Shown: one piece after another, positions 16,301-23,997 of the stretch
Position numbering within the stretch: position 1 is the stretch's first letter
How the letters are laid out: each line of letters opens with the position of its first letter
Assembly: GCA_016181885.1 (NCBI GenBank)
Contig: JACOYJ010000027.1
Location: 1 to 48,629 of the forward strand
Direction of reading: 5' to 3'
Source of the DNA: Candidatus Pacearchaeota archaeon
GTDB taxonomy: Archaea > Nanobdellota > Nanobdellia > Pacearchaeales > GW2011-AR1
Length of the DNA stretch: 48,629 bases
Translations under genes and position numbers: made by a program
Notes under the pieces: generated by a model
Told to the model about the DNA's origin: nothing
Seen by the model: only the letters and a program-made list of their open reading frames with translations
Databases searched by the model: none

Positions 16301-16930
16301 AATCAGGTTTGTTATGAATAAAGGAAGAATTTTCTCTGGAAATTGAAATGGACCATAATTATTTGAACTTCTGGTGATTATAACTGGCAGGTTATGAGTA
16401 GCAAAAGCTGCCAAGGCCAAATCTTCAGCTCCAGATTTTGTAGCTGAATAAAAGCTGCGCGGATTTTTCGCATCTGTCTCCTTAGAGCTTGAAGAATGCG
16501 AAGATAAACTTCCATAGACCTCATCGGTAGAAATTTGAATGAACTTTATTTTTCCGTGCCGCATTGCAGAATCAATAAGAACGCCTGTGCCTTCTAAATT
16601 TGTTTTTCTGAATGCATCAGCATCGACAATGCTTCTATCAACGTGGCTTTCTGCAGCAAAATTAAAGATAATTTCCGGCTTTTCTTCAGATAATACCTTA
16701 TCAACTAAAATTTTATCTGAGATGTCTCCGTGGATAAACTTATAATTTTTATGCTCACCCAGCCTGAGATATTCTATATTTCTTCCGCTGGCAGCATATG
16801 TTAATTTATCTAAATTTATAACATTTATCCCTATTTGGTTAGAAACTTCCATCGCCTCTTTATCTTCCAGCAGATATTTTATGAAATTTGCTCCAATAAA
16901 ACCGCTGCCTCCTGTTACAAGAACTTTCAT
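13349..16930 (-). CDS. rmlB: four-domain fusion: RmlB, RmlC-like cupin, RmlD, C-methyltransferase
   Basis: One uninterrupted 1193-residue frame contains four enzymes. Residues 1-336 are dTDP-glucose 4,6-dehydratase (GGSGFIG at 7-13, STDEVYG at 134-140, Y161/K165). Residues 366-495 are an RmlC-like cupin (FHWHK at 401-405, PRGVLHGY at 452-459). Residues 505-785 are an RmlD-type 4-reductase (GASGSLG at 511-517, STDAVF at 607-612, Y631/K635). Residues 793-1193 are a sugar C-methyltransferase of the TylCIII/NovU/TcaB9 type, with a zinc knuckle (C793, C796, C835, C838), a SAM site at 888-898, catalytic YHEH at 1001-1004 and a C-terminal domain beginning GFGASAKG at 1101. No Met lies at the domain junctions, so internal starts are unlikely. 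With RmlA downstream it would make a dTDP-6-deoxyhexose with a C-methyl branch. Order of steps and final sugar are inferred. Confidence 0.93.
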   Translation of the reverse strand: MKVLVTGGSGFIGANFIKYLLEDKEAMEVSNQIGINVINLDKLTYAASGRNIEYLRLGEHKNYKFIHGDISDKILVDKVLSEEKPEIIFNFAAESHVDRSIVDADAFRKTNLEGTGVLIDSAMRHGKIKFIQISTDEVYGSLSSHSSSSKETDAKNPRSFYSATKSGAEDLALAAFATHNLPVIITRSSNNYGPFQFPEKILPLFITNLIDGKKVPLMWSEQNPGLNVRDWLHVEDNCRAIWLISQKGKLGEVYNIPGNNELTNMEITMLLLGIFGKKEDMIEKIPHRLGHDFRYSIDGAKLKTLGFYYKTRDFKKELEFLVDWYKNNKSWWEPLRKNIVGVKIKEIKIHQDKPDRDSLGAELAHGELGNFREILRFNEGFLDKIEQVSFGKTPPETIKAFHWHKNQDDVFYLIKGKILVVLYDLRQDSQTKGQTQEIILSEDSGEKAVLIPRGVLHGYKVLGKDTAEVLYLTNNTYDVSDPDEQRVPYDDKSIGFDWNKSYEKQKVAIIGASGSLGRKLAEDFSKDFEVVGTYNSNEKEGLFHLDITNELEVSDFFNAHKPDIAIICSAMTNVEECELSPDLAKRINVGGIRNIILQRPKKIIFFSTDAVFDGEKREYFEDDLLNPVNFYGRTKSEAEKIVASINNHLIIRTSRLYGVSGQKFVNTIINNLIEGRQVKSPADTKGNLTFIDDLSNAVLSLVNSGKSGIYHLAGDSYSFYDAANKIAEIYGFDKSLVEKVDKTYFDSKVNRVSVVLNTDKAARIGIKVRPFSDVLISIKDYFLKREYRHLDKCRFCGSKDFFKYLNLGKMPLVNELLIPSQSYNEKFFPLEVVLCKNCYLSQLSVVVDPSLMFRNYVYRSSVSNLFKEHCNELASDLNSRLLGKNDLVVDIASNDGCLLMPFKERGNRVLGVDPAVNLAKIANESGIETLSEFWSEKLANEIMQKYGKAKLITAFNVFAHVDDVHSFLEGIKILLDDGGFFIFESPHIYDLIDKTEFDTIYHEHLSYLSLKPIKLVAESHGLRVARAEKHEIHGGSIRVYIEHGNNNRSNGSVDQFLEAEEKLGVYSLKYYEQFKENVELIKIGLSSIVKRIKNDRKSVSGFGASAKGNILLNYCDLNKNHIDWVFDHTPEKQGKLTPGTNIPIIHPDSLVEKMPDYLLITAWNFAKEIMDKTKAYKEKGGKYIIPIPYPKIV

Positions 16931-16951
16931 TTTAAATGAAGACTTTTAAAG

Positions 16952-16963
16952 GTATTTAAGAAT
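16952..16963 (-). promoter_or_regulatory. TATA box of the rml fusion gene
   Basis: On the minus strand the sequence reads TTCTTAAATACC, centred about 28 bases before the ATG at 16930. A second A/T box (ACCTTTAAAAGT) lies closer to the start, at 16943-16954. Confidence 0.5.
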
Positions 16964-17003
16964 TATCAAGTTATAATAGATATTTCATCTTCGAACAACT
17001 ATC

Positions 17004-17013
17004 TTTATAAATA
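17004..17013 (+). promoter_or_regulatory. TATA box of the DUF354-wecB operon
   Basis: TTTATAAATA is centred about 25 bases before the ATG at 17033. It drives the longest operon of the window (six genes). Confidence 0.6.
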
Positions 17014-17032
17014 AAACTAATCCAGTTAGTGC

Positions 17033-18040
17033 ATGAAGATTTTAATAGATATGTCAAACTCTCCGCATGTACTTTTCTTCAGGCCAATTATTAAAGAACT
17101 AGAAAAAAGAGGGCATAATGTTATAATAACTGCAAGGGAACATGCTCAAACAAAACAGCTCCTGGACCTTTTTGGCATGAAATATTGCTTAATCGGAAAA
17201 CATGCCGGAAAAAGCATTTTCAAGAAGCTCCTCAATGCAGTATTAAGGGTTTTTGAACTATCGAGGTATGTTTCAAAGGAAAATCCTAATGTGTGTTTAA
17301 GCCACCAATCCCCTTACATTATCTATGCAGCCTTCTTAAATGGAAAGAGAAGTATTTACATATTTGACAATGACCAAGCAAAACTTCAAAATTACCTAAC
17401 TTTTCCTTTGGCAACAAAGATTATGCACCCAGAATCTTTATCGTATAATAAAAACAAATTTATAATGTATCCTGGACTTAAAGAATCTGTTTATTTAAGT
17501 TCATGGCCAGATAATGAAATTGGTCTTGAGAAGATTAAAAAGATTAAAAAAAAGAAGATTTTGATTAGAACAGAAATAAGCGGTTCAGCATACCATTCCG
17601 GAGATTCTTTAGTCCATGTTGTAAAGAGGCTTGCTTCCAAATATCAAATTATAATCTCTCCTAGAAATGAGGAGCAAAAAAAAAGTTATGAAGAAATAAA
17701 GGGAGTTATTATCTTAGAAGCTCCTGTTGACGGACCAACTCTCATAAAAAATGTGGACCTTGTAATGGGGGGGGGCGGAACAATGAACAGGGAGGCTGCT
17801 GTTCTTGGAAAACCGGTTATTTCTTTATATTCTGGAAAACTTCTTGCTTCGGACAATTATCTTATTGAAAGGGGTTTAATGGTGCATAATCCAAACCCAT
17901 CCTTCGAATTAATAGAGGAAATCATAAATAAAAGAGGAAGAAAAATTAACTTTGCTAAAATGGGAAAAGAGGCTGTTAAAAAGAAAATTAAAGAAATTGA
18001 AAGTTTGCAATATTTTTCCTCCCGCATACTTAAAAATTAA
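17033..18040 (+). CDS. DUF354 family protein (UDP-GlcNAc 2-epimerase/GT-B fold)
   Basis: This 335-residue protein opens with MKILIDMSNSPHVLFFRPI, the signature of DUF354, a family related in fold to non-hydrolysing UDP-GlcNAc 2-epimerase and MurG-like GT-B enzymes. Further markers are ISPRNEEQ and the glycine-rich VMGGGGTMNREAA, where the second domain binds nucleotide-sugar phosphate in relatives. Codons for that motif contain a run of nine G. It is first in a six-gene operon and stands 19 bases before a true WecB. Whether it is an epimerase or a glycosyltransferase is open; I favour a GT-B transferase because WecB is already present. Confidence 0.8.
   Translation: MKILIDMSNSPHVLFFRPIIKELEKRGHNVIITAREHAQTKQLLDLFGMKYCLIGKHAGKSIFKKLLNAVLRVFELSRYVSKENPNVCLSHQSPYIIYAAFLNGKRSIYIFDNDQAKLQNYLTFPLATKIMHPESLSYNKNKFIMYPGLKESVYLSSWPDNEIGLEKIKKIKKKKILIRTEISGSAYHSGDSLVHVVKRLASKYQIIISPRNEEQKKSYEEIKGVIILEAPVDGPTLIKNVDLVMGGGGTMNREAAVLGKPVISLYSGKLLASDNYLIERGLMVHNPNPSFELIEEIINKRGRKINFAKMGKEAVKKKIKEIESLQYFSSRILKN
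17767..17775 (+). repeat. G9 homopolymer tract in the DUF354 gene
   Basis: Nine consecutive G encode the end of Met and most of three Gly codons in the motif MGGGGT. It is the longest G run I noticed; several G6-G7 runs occur in neighbouring glycan genes (for example 43004-43010 and 44117-44123). Confidence 0.9.
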
Positions 18041-18059
18041 CAAAAACCTTGGAATATAA

Positions 18060-19169
18060 ATGAAAAAAATCATGTTCGTTGTTGCAAGCAGGCCAAATTT
18101 TATGAAAGTGGCTCCGTTAGTTAAAGAAGAAAAAAAAAGAAACATTAATTTTTCAATTCTTTACACAGAACAGCATAGAAGCGAAGCCATGACTGGAATG
18201 ATAGCAGAAGATTTAGAAATGCCCAATGCAGATTACAGCCTTGATTTAAGGAATAGTGTAAAAAGCAACTCCAAAATAAAAAAAGGATTGGTTTTTATTA
18301 AAAGATTTATTGAGGCTAGAAATATTATAAAAAAAGATAATCCAAACATCGTGGTGGTTGTCGGAGATGTTTTTTCTTCAGTTTACGCAACATTGATCGC
18401 AAAAACGCTTAAAATAAAAGTGGCCCATGTTGAAGCTGGATTAAGGTCATTTAACAATAAAATGCCTGAAGAAAGATCAAGAAAAATAATAGATAGATAT
18501 GCTGACTTTCTGTTTACAACAGAGGAGGAAGCCAATGCAAACCTTATAAAAGAGGGGAAGGATAAATTAAAGATTTTTCTGGTAGGAAATATAATGATAG
18601 ATTCTTTAATTAAAAACGTTGGAGCCGCCAAAAAGATTCATGCTTACAAAAAATTTGGATTAAAAAAGAGAGATTATGCTGTATTAACTTTCCATAGGCA
18701 TGAGAACATAACTAACAAAGAGAGGATAACCTCAATAATCTATTCTTTAAATGAAATAGTCAAACGCATCAAGGTAATTTTTCCTTTACACCCTGCAACT
18801 AAGAAACAGTTAATTAAATATGGGTTACTTGACAGTCTAACTAATATTAAAGGACTTAAAATAGCAAACCCGCTTGGTTACTTGGATATGATAAATCTTG
18901 TTATGAATTCTTCTTTTGTAATAACTGATTCTGGGGGTTTACAAGAAGAAACCACTTATTTAAGAGTGCCATGTTTAACAATAAGAACAGAAACAGAAAG
19001 ACCGATAACTGTAAAGGTTGGAACTAACACTATTGTCGGATTATCAGAAGAAAAAATTCTTTTTAATGTTGATAATATATTAAATAAAAGAGATAAGAGC
19101 GGGAAAATTCCTTATTTATGGGACGGAAAAACTGCCAGCCGCATAATTGAAATATTAAAAAATAATTAA
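18060..19169 (+). CDS. wecB: UDP-N-acetylglucosamine 2-epimerase (non-hydrolysing)
   Basis: This enzyme interconverts UDP-GlcNAc and UDP-ManNAc. The 369-residue protein matches WecB/MnaA along its length. It has an N-terminal RPNFMKVAPL in place of the usual RPE(A/T)IK, the acidic residues VVGDVFSS (D103), HVEAGLRS (E125) and PEERSR (E137/E138), the histidine in TFHRHENI, and the nucleotide-binding TDSGGLQEE with the late RTETERP. UDP-ManNAc could feed a ManNAc-containing glycan. It is the second gene of the operon, followed after 9 bases by a deacetylase. Confidence 0.93.
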   Translation: MKKIMFVVASRPNFMKVAPLVKEEKKRNINFSILYTEQHRSEAMTGMIAEDLEMPNADYSLDLRNSVKSNSKIKKGLVFIKRFIEARNIIKKDNPNIVVVVGDVFSSVYATLIAKTLKIKVAHVEAGLRSFNNKMPEERSRKIIDRYADFLFTTEEEANANLIKEGKDKLKIFLVGNIMIDSLIKNVGAAKKIHAYKKFGLKKRDYAVLTFHRHENITNKERITSIIYSLNEIVKRIKVIFPLHPATKKQLIKYGLLDSLTNIKGLKIANPLGYLDMINLVMNSSFVITDSGGLQEETTYLRVPCLTIRTETERPITVKVGTNTIVGLSEEKILFNVDNILNKRDKSGKIPYLWDGKTASRIIEILKNN

Positions 19170-19178
19170 TTAAGAAAG

Positions 19179-20045
19179 ATGAAGATAATATTAACAAGTG
19201 ATGTTGAGCTTTGGAGCTGGAATAAGAATTTTGAGCGAGATGTTAGAATCGGAGTTTTAAAACTAGTTGAATTGGCTGAAAACGAAAAAATCCCGGTAAC
19301 TTTATTTATCTCCTTGAGCGACAAGGGTTATGCGCAAGCGGATTATCTTGAAAACATCAGCAAACTAATAAACCTCCTAAAATCAAAATACGTTTCTTTT
19401 GGCATCCACACTCATTGCAAAAATCTGCCAATTGACTATTCTAATAAATCAGACAATTTGATTGATTATTCTGAAGAAGAGACTGTAAAAATATTGGGGT
19501 GGTATAAGAAAGAGCTTGAGAAAATCGCGGGCAAGAAAATATATGTCCATCGGGCTGGCGGTTATCATATCCCTAAACTGGAGGTTCTCAACGAGTGTTT
19601 TAAGAAAACCAAAATAAAAATTGACAGCTCTTTATTATTTCGGGAATATAGCCGGCCATTTAATTTAAAAAACATGAGAGAAATTCCACCGGCAACAAAT
19701 ATGAAATACTCAAAAAAGAGAATTGTTTGGAGCCCGGAACAAATGTCCTTTAAAGAAATTATTGGCTTTTATAAAGATGCAAAAAGCAAAACAGATGTTT
19801 TAGTGATTAACTTTCATAGCTTTTCCGTTTATGGAGACTTAGGTTTCAAAAAAAAGATATGGTATTCAATGCCGAAATTAGTTAGATTACTTTTAAGGCC
19901 CATAATAAATTTGCAAAAGAATAAGATGAAAAAAGGCAAAGTAATCTCGAAAACCAGCAAACCCAGCAACAATTTTGTAAATCTCAAGAGAATGATTAAG
20001 TTTTTAAAAGAGGATGGGTGTGTTTTTACTGGTTTTAATGCATGA
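19179..20045 (+). CDS. polysaccharide deacetylase-like protein
   Basis: This 288-residue protein resembles the second group of NodB-like proteins found in glycan loci. It has an early DVE motif (D8, E10), a metal-type HTH (H77, H79), and a later VHRAGGYHIP loop that replaces the usual RAP motif. No signal peptide or membrane segment is visible, so it would act in the cytoplasm, perhaps on an N-acetylated sugar of the lipid-linked glycan. Its stop overlaps the ATG of the following methyltransferase (ATGA), showing translational coupling. It is only distantly similar to the deacetylase at 4177, so the two are unlikely to be recent duplicates. Confidence 0.78.
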   Translation: MKIILTSDVELWSWNKNFERDVRIGVLKLVELAENEKIPVTLFISLSDKGYAQADYLENISKLINLLKSKYVSFGIHTHCKNLPIDYSNKSDNLIDYSEEETVKILGWYKKELEKIAGKKIYVHRAGGYHIPKLEVLNECFKKTKIKIDSSLLFREYSRPFNLKNMREIPPATNMKYSKKRIVWSPEQMSFKEIIGFYKDAKSKTDVLVINFHSFSVYGDLGFKKKIWYSMPKLVRLLLRPIINLQKNKMKKGKVISKTSKPSNNFVNLKRMIKFLKEDGCVFTGFNA

Positions 20046-20545
20046 AAATGAAAAAAATATTGAATATTGGATGTGGAGACAAGCCCATTAAGGGAGCAAT
20101 TAATCTGGATTGGATTAAACAAAAAGGGGTGGATGTTGTCCATAATATAGAAAAAACTCCGTGGCCTTTTAAAAAAAATGAATTTGATGAGGTTTATGCA
20201 TATAATATACTGGAACACGTTGACAATTTCATGCCTATAATGGAGGAAATACATAGAATACTCAAGCCAAACGGGCTGTTGATTGTTTCTGGACCATACT
20301 ATATGCATAAGGATACTTTCACAGATCCAACTCATAGAAGAGGCTTTACAACAAAAAGCTTTCAGTATTTTGAAAAAGAATGCAACTTAAACTTTTACAC
20401 CAAAGCCAGATTCAGGGTAGAAAAGATAAGCTTATTCGAGAACGATAAATCCTTATATAAATTTGTGCCATTCAAAAAATATCTAGGGTATCTACTGTGG
20501 AATTTGATACAAGGCATAGAATTTAAATTGAGGGCAATAAAATGA
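20042..20545 (+). CDS. small SAM-dependent methyltransferase
   Basis: This 167-residue class I methyltransferase has motif I KILNIGCGDKP at about residues 4-14, an acidic LDW, and the post-motif NILEHVDN with a following EIHRILKPNG. This arrangement is typical of Methyltransf_11 proteins in polysaccharide loci. An alternative start two codons downstream (MKKIL) is equally good. The gene overlaps both neighbours by four bases, so it is made as part of the operon. It probably O-methylates a sugar, but the target is unknown. Confidence 0.85.
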   Translation: MKMKKILNIGCGDKPIKGAINLDWIKQKGVDVVHNIEKTPWPFKKNEFDEVYAYNILEHVDNFMPIMEEIHRILKPNGLLIVSGPYYMHKDTFTDPTHRRGFTTKSFQYFEKECNLNFYTKARFRVEKISLFENDKSLYKFVPFKKYLGYLLWNLIQGIEFKLRAIK

Positions 20546-21717
20546 AGATCGCATTTATAACAATTTATTTTCCTCCAATTGCTGGAGGGGAGGGAAATAA
20601 TGCATATTTCTTAGCAAGAGAGTTGGCAAAAAAACACGAAGTGCATATTTACACTGCAGATAGAAGGGGAGATAGTATTTTAAAAAAAGAAGAAAATTTA
20701 AATGGGATAAAGATTCATAGATATACTCCGGATATCCACAAAGGATATCACTTTCTTTTTTCAATAAAAATGATTCGAGATTTAAACAAAGAATCTTTTG
20801 ACGTAATGCATTTTTGTTCTTTTGGCGTTATACAAAATGATCTTATTTTATTGAAAAAATTAAAAAAGGGGGGCAGAACTGTTTTTATAAACACCCCAGC
20901 ACATCCCTCTTTCTCTTTTGATTATCCATTTCCAAAAAATCTGATAGTTAATTATATAAAAAAAATTGAAAGAGAAAAAATCAATCCAAGATACGATAAA
21001 ATAATTGCTATAAGTGAAAATCAGGATAAGTGGATGAAGGAGTGGGGAGTTAAAAAAGAAAAAATAGCTCTTGTTCCCCCAGGAATAAACAAAGAAAATT
21101 TTAGAAGAACGAATAAAAAAAGGATAGGGGAGAAACTAGGAATTTTAAATCATAAAATTATTGGGTATGTTGGAAGAATTCAGGAATATAAAGGATTATC
21201 TCAAATAATAGAAGCCTTGCCTAGAATAAAAAAAGAGGTCAGAAATGTTAAAGTGTTATTTATCGGCAGTGATTCTTATTATAAAGAAGAATTAATAAAA
21301 TTAGCCAAAAAGCTTGACTTGGAAAAAGACGTAGTTTTCACGGGTGAAGTCAGTGAAAAAGAAAAAATTGACCTCCTATCCATAATGGACGTGTTTGTAC
21401 TTCCTAGCAAAATAGAGGGTTTTGGAATTGTAATGCTCGAAGCAATGGCACAACAAGTTCCAATAATAAGCACAAAAACTGACGGGGGAAATTTCTTAAT
21501 TAAAAATAATGAAAACGGATTTTTATACGATTTCGGAAAAATTAAAGATCTTGAAAGAGACATAATTAAATTATTAACTGATGAAAAATTAAGGAAGAAA
21601 ATTATTAAAAATAATCTAAAAAAGGCCGGGAATTTCCTATGGAGCAACCAAGCTAAAAAATTAGAAGAAATATACAAAGAAGAACTAAGGAAGATTAAAG
21701 ATGATAAGGCACTATGA
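20542..21717 (+). CDS. GT4 family glycosyltransferase
   Basis: This 391-residue GT-B enzyme has an N-terminal acceptor domain beginning MKIAFITIYFPPIAGGEGNN, the classic glycine-rich loop of GT4 enzymes. The donor domain has GYVGRIQEYKG, FTGEVSEKEK and the E-x7-E region LPSKIEGFGIVMLEAMA. It retains both catalytic Glu of the EGFGIVMLE motif and so should be an active retaining transferase using a nucleotide sugar in the cytoplasm. It is coupled to the methyltransferase by ATGA and overlaps the next gene by 17 bases. Sugar specificity is unknown. Confidence 0.93.
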   Translation: MKIAFITIYFPPIAGGEGNNAYFLARELAKKHEVHIYTADRRGDSILKKEENLNGIKIHRYTPDIHKGYHFLFSIKMIRDLNKESFDVMHFCSFGVIQNDLILLKKLKKGGRTVFINTPAHPSFSFDYPFPKNLIVNYIKKIEREKINPRYDKIIAISENQDKWMKEWGVKKEKIALVPPGINKENFRRTNKKRIGEKLGILNHKIIGYVGRIQEYKGLSQIIEALPRIKKEVRNVKVLFIGSDSYYKEELIKLAKKLDLEKDVVFTGEVSEKEKIDLLSIMDVFVLPSKIEGFGIVMLEAMAQQVPIISTKTDGGNFLIKNNENGFLYDFGKIKDLERDIIKLLTDEKLRKKIIKNNLKKAGNFLWSNQAKKLEEIYKEELRKIKDDKAL

Positions 21718-22768
21718 AACCAATTTTTCTGCGAAGACGCTTTTTAGTGCTTTATTTAAAGAAAAAACTTCGGAAATAACAGATTTTTTTCGCAAAAAAT
21801 TTGGAAAGGAAGTTATTTTAACTTCCTCCGGAAGCTCTGCAATTTATATTGCCTTAAAGGATATAGAAGAAAAATCCGGTTCTGGGCAAGTAATTACTTC
21901 AAATTACAGTTGTAAGGCAATACCTCGAGCAATAATAAAAGCTGGATTTAGGCCAATCTTTGTTGACATAGACTTAAACCTGTCAATGAATAAAAAATTG
22001 CTCTTAAAAGCCATTAAAGAAAATAAAGATGTGAAAGCGATTATTGCATGGCATCCAGAAGGATTTGTTTTCGATAGGAGAATATTCAAAATCGCAAAAA
22101 GATATAAAATTCCATTAATTGAGGACTGCGCTTCGTCACTAGCAAAGGTTAATGGAAAGCTTGTTGGCGGGCGGGGGGACTATGCAGTATTTAGTTTCAG
22201 AACAGGAAAACTTATCCACGGTGGAGGCGGAGCCTTAATAAGCAAAGATAGGATAGATATTAGCTTAAAAAACAAAAACTATCTTCTTGTTTTTATAAAC
22301 CTACTAGATCTTTTTTTAAGGAAGTTTTTGAATATTAAAAAAGTTAAAGCTGTATTTGATCATTTTTTTGATCATCCGGGGAATGAGAAAATGTCCAAAG
22401 CCGAGAGTTACATAGTTTATTCTCAACTCGAAAACATGGACAGAATTAGGACAAAAAGGATAGAAAATTATAATCTTATTTCTAAAAATAAAATAAAAAA
22501 TCTTATGAAACTAAATAAAATTGGGGTTGTGCCATGTCCAACCTCCATAATCTTATTAAAAAATAATAGGAAGGATTTTGTCAACCATCTTAAAAAAAAT
22601 GGGATATTAATCTCAACCGATCATTCTCATGTTAATTCTGATGTTTTGGATGAAAAATTTTATGGGGATAAAAACTCAAGATTTATTGCCAGCAGAATAT
22701 GCCATTTGCCAGTTCACGAATTCTTATCCAATGAAGATGTAGGAAAGATAAAAAGGTTTGCAAAATAG
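21701..22768 (+). CDS. DegT/DnrJ/EryC1 family PLP-dependent aminotransferase
   Basis: This 355-residue sugar aminotransferase has the phosphate-cup TSSGSSA (41-47), the PLP-ring aspartate in IEDCASS (D142) and the Schiff-base lysine in FRTGKLIHGGGG (K170). The fold type I domain is complete, although the N terminus is shorter than in most family members. It would move an amino group from Glu to a keto-sugar nucleotide. It is last in the six-gene operon and starts 17 bases inside the preceding glycosyltransferase. The SFH motif common in sugar aminotransferases reads SFR here, so it is a divergent branch. Confidence 0.87.
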   Translation: MIRHYETNFSAKTLFSALFKEKTSEITDFFRKKFGKEVILTSSGSSAIYIALKDIEEKSGSGQVITSNYSCKAIPRAIIKAGFRPIFVDIDLNLSMNKKLLLKAIKENKDVKAIIAWHPEGFVFDRRIFKIAKRYKIPLIEDCASSLAKVNGKLVGGRGDYAVFSFRTGKLIHGGGGALISKDRIDISLKNKNYLLVFINLLDLFLRKFLNIKKVKAVFDHFFDHPGNEKMSKAESYIVYSQLENMDRIRTKRIENYNLISKNKIKNLMKLNKIGVVPCPTSIILLKNNRKDFVNHLKKNGILISTDHSHVNSDVLDEKFYGDKNSRFIASRICHLPVHEFLSNEDVGKIKRFAK

Positions 22769-22804
22769 TGAGGATGCAAAAATATATCTTCTAAATACAT
22801 AAAC

Positions 22805-22813
22805 ATTATAAAC
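22805..22813 (+). promoter_or_regulatory. TATA box of the gmd operon
   Basis: ATTATAAAC is centred about 25 bases before the ATG at 22834, consistent with a leaderless transcript of gmd, a FemAB-like gene and a GT4 gene. Confidence 0.6.
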
Positions 22814-22833
22814 TTTCGGAAAATCCTGCAAAC

Positions 22834-23973
22834 ATGAAAAGAGCGTTAATTACGGGGGTGACTGGGCAAGATGGAAGTTATCTAGCTGAATTATTGCTGG
22901 AGAAAGGATATGAAGTTTATGGGATTGTGAGGAGAACTTCCGCATTTAACAGAGAAAGAGTGGAACATTTAACCAATAATCCTAACTTTCATTTAGTCTA
23001 TGGGGATATGGCTGACACTTCTTCATTAAGTAAAGCCATAAATGAGATACTTCCGGACGAAATTTATAATTTAGCAGCCCAAAGTCATGTTAGGATAAGC
23101 TTTGATATGCCAGAGTATACTGGAGAAGTTAACGGGCTCGGGGTTTTAAGGATATTGCATTTAATAAAAGAAATTCAGGAAAAAACTCCGGGAAAAATTA
23201 AATTTTATCAGGCTTCAACGTCTGAATTATTTGGAAAAGCACAAGAGTTTCCGCAAACAGAAAAAACTCCTTTTCATCCACGAAGCCCTTATGCGATATC
23301 CAAATTATATGCATACTGGAATACTGTTAATTATAGGGAAAGTTATGGTATTTTTGCTTGCAATGGAATATTATTCAACCATGAATCTCCCAGGCGGGGG
23401 GAGAATTTTGTTACAATGAAAATTGCAAGAGGTGTGGCTGAAATAAAAAAAGGAATAACTAAAACTATTGAACTCGGGAATTTAGACGCTAAAAGAGACT
23501 GGGGGCATGCAAAGGATCATGTAAAGGCTATGTGGTTAATACTACAACAAAAAGAGCCAAAAGATTACGTAATTGCATCTGGAGAAAACCATTCAGTAAG
23601 AGAGTTTCTTGAAGAAGCTTTCAAAGTTGTTGGAATAGAAGTAATGAGCAACAATAAACCTGGGATAGGAGAAGAGTATATTAGAAAAGACACTGGAGAA
23701 GTTGTGGTTAAAATAGATCCAGCTTTTTTTAGACCCGCCGAAGTTGATAATCTTTGTGGAGATGCTTCAATGGCTTACAAAGATTTTGGGTGGAAAGCAG
23801 AAATTTCCTTCAAAGAATTAGTCAAAGAGATGGTTATTTCCCAAATAAACAGAATTGAAAAAGATGAAAAAGCTTACATCAGAGATATAATAAGAGGGAT
23901 GGTAATGGAGGAAATTGAAAAATCCTTAAAATCCGGATTAAAGGCTGACTTCAATATTATTGGAAAGATTTAA
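22834..23973 (+). CDS. gmd: GDP-mannose 4,6-dehydratase (or GDP-heptose dehydratase)
   Basis: The enzyme converts GDP-mannose to GDP-4-keto-6-deoxymannose, the precursor of GDP-rhamnose, fucose, perosamine and others. The 379-residue protein has [12 protein letters not shown] at 8-19, the catalytic T129/E131 of STSELFG, Y153/K157 of YAISK, and [13 protein letters not shown]. These closely follow the Gmd family. The last 50 residues form a charged helical tail. Because a complete GDP-heptose pathway lies at 39305-45319, it could also be a Dmh/WcbK-type GDP-heptose 4,6-dehydratase, which belongs to the same family. No dedicated partner (Fcl or Rmd) follows it. Confidence 0.92.
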   Translation: MKRALITGVTGQDGSYLAELLLEKGYEVYGIVRRTSAFNRERVEHLTNNPNFHLVYGDMADTSSLSKAINEILPDEIYNLAAQSHVRISFDMPEYTGEVNGLGVLRILHLIKEIQEKTPGKIKFYQASTSELFGKAQEFPQTEKTPFHPRSPYAISKLYAYWNTVNYRESYGIFACNGILFNHESPRRGENFVTMKIARGVAEIKKGITKTIELGNLDAKRDWGHAKDHVKAMWLILQQKEPKDYVIASGENHSVREFLEEAFKVVGIEVMSNNKPGIGEEYIRKDTGEVVVKIDPAFFRPAEVDNLCGDASMAYKDFGWKAEISFKELVKEMVISQINRIEKDEKAYIRDIIRGMVMEEIEKSLKSGLKADFNIIGKI

Positions 23974-23997
23974 AATCTATCATTTTAACATTAAAAA

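Noticed and set aside
13349-16930. Fusion as an artefact of a missed stop or frameshift
   Set aside because: The frame is continuous, linkers are short and natural, and no Met or ribosome-binding-like sequence stands at the junctions. Reads would still be needed to exclude an assembly error.
19829-20335. 168-aa frame on the minus strand
   Set aside because: It is antisense to the deacetylase and methyltransferase genes, which have clear motifs and overlapping starts; the translation has low-complexity aromatic runs and no recognisable domain.
21279-21677. 132-aa frame on the minus strand
   Set aside because: Shadow of the GT4 gene at 20542; the composition (Ser, Phe, Leu) is what the reverse complement of Lys/Glu-rich coding sequence gives.
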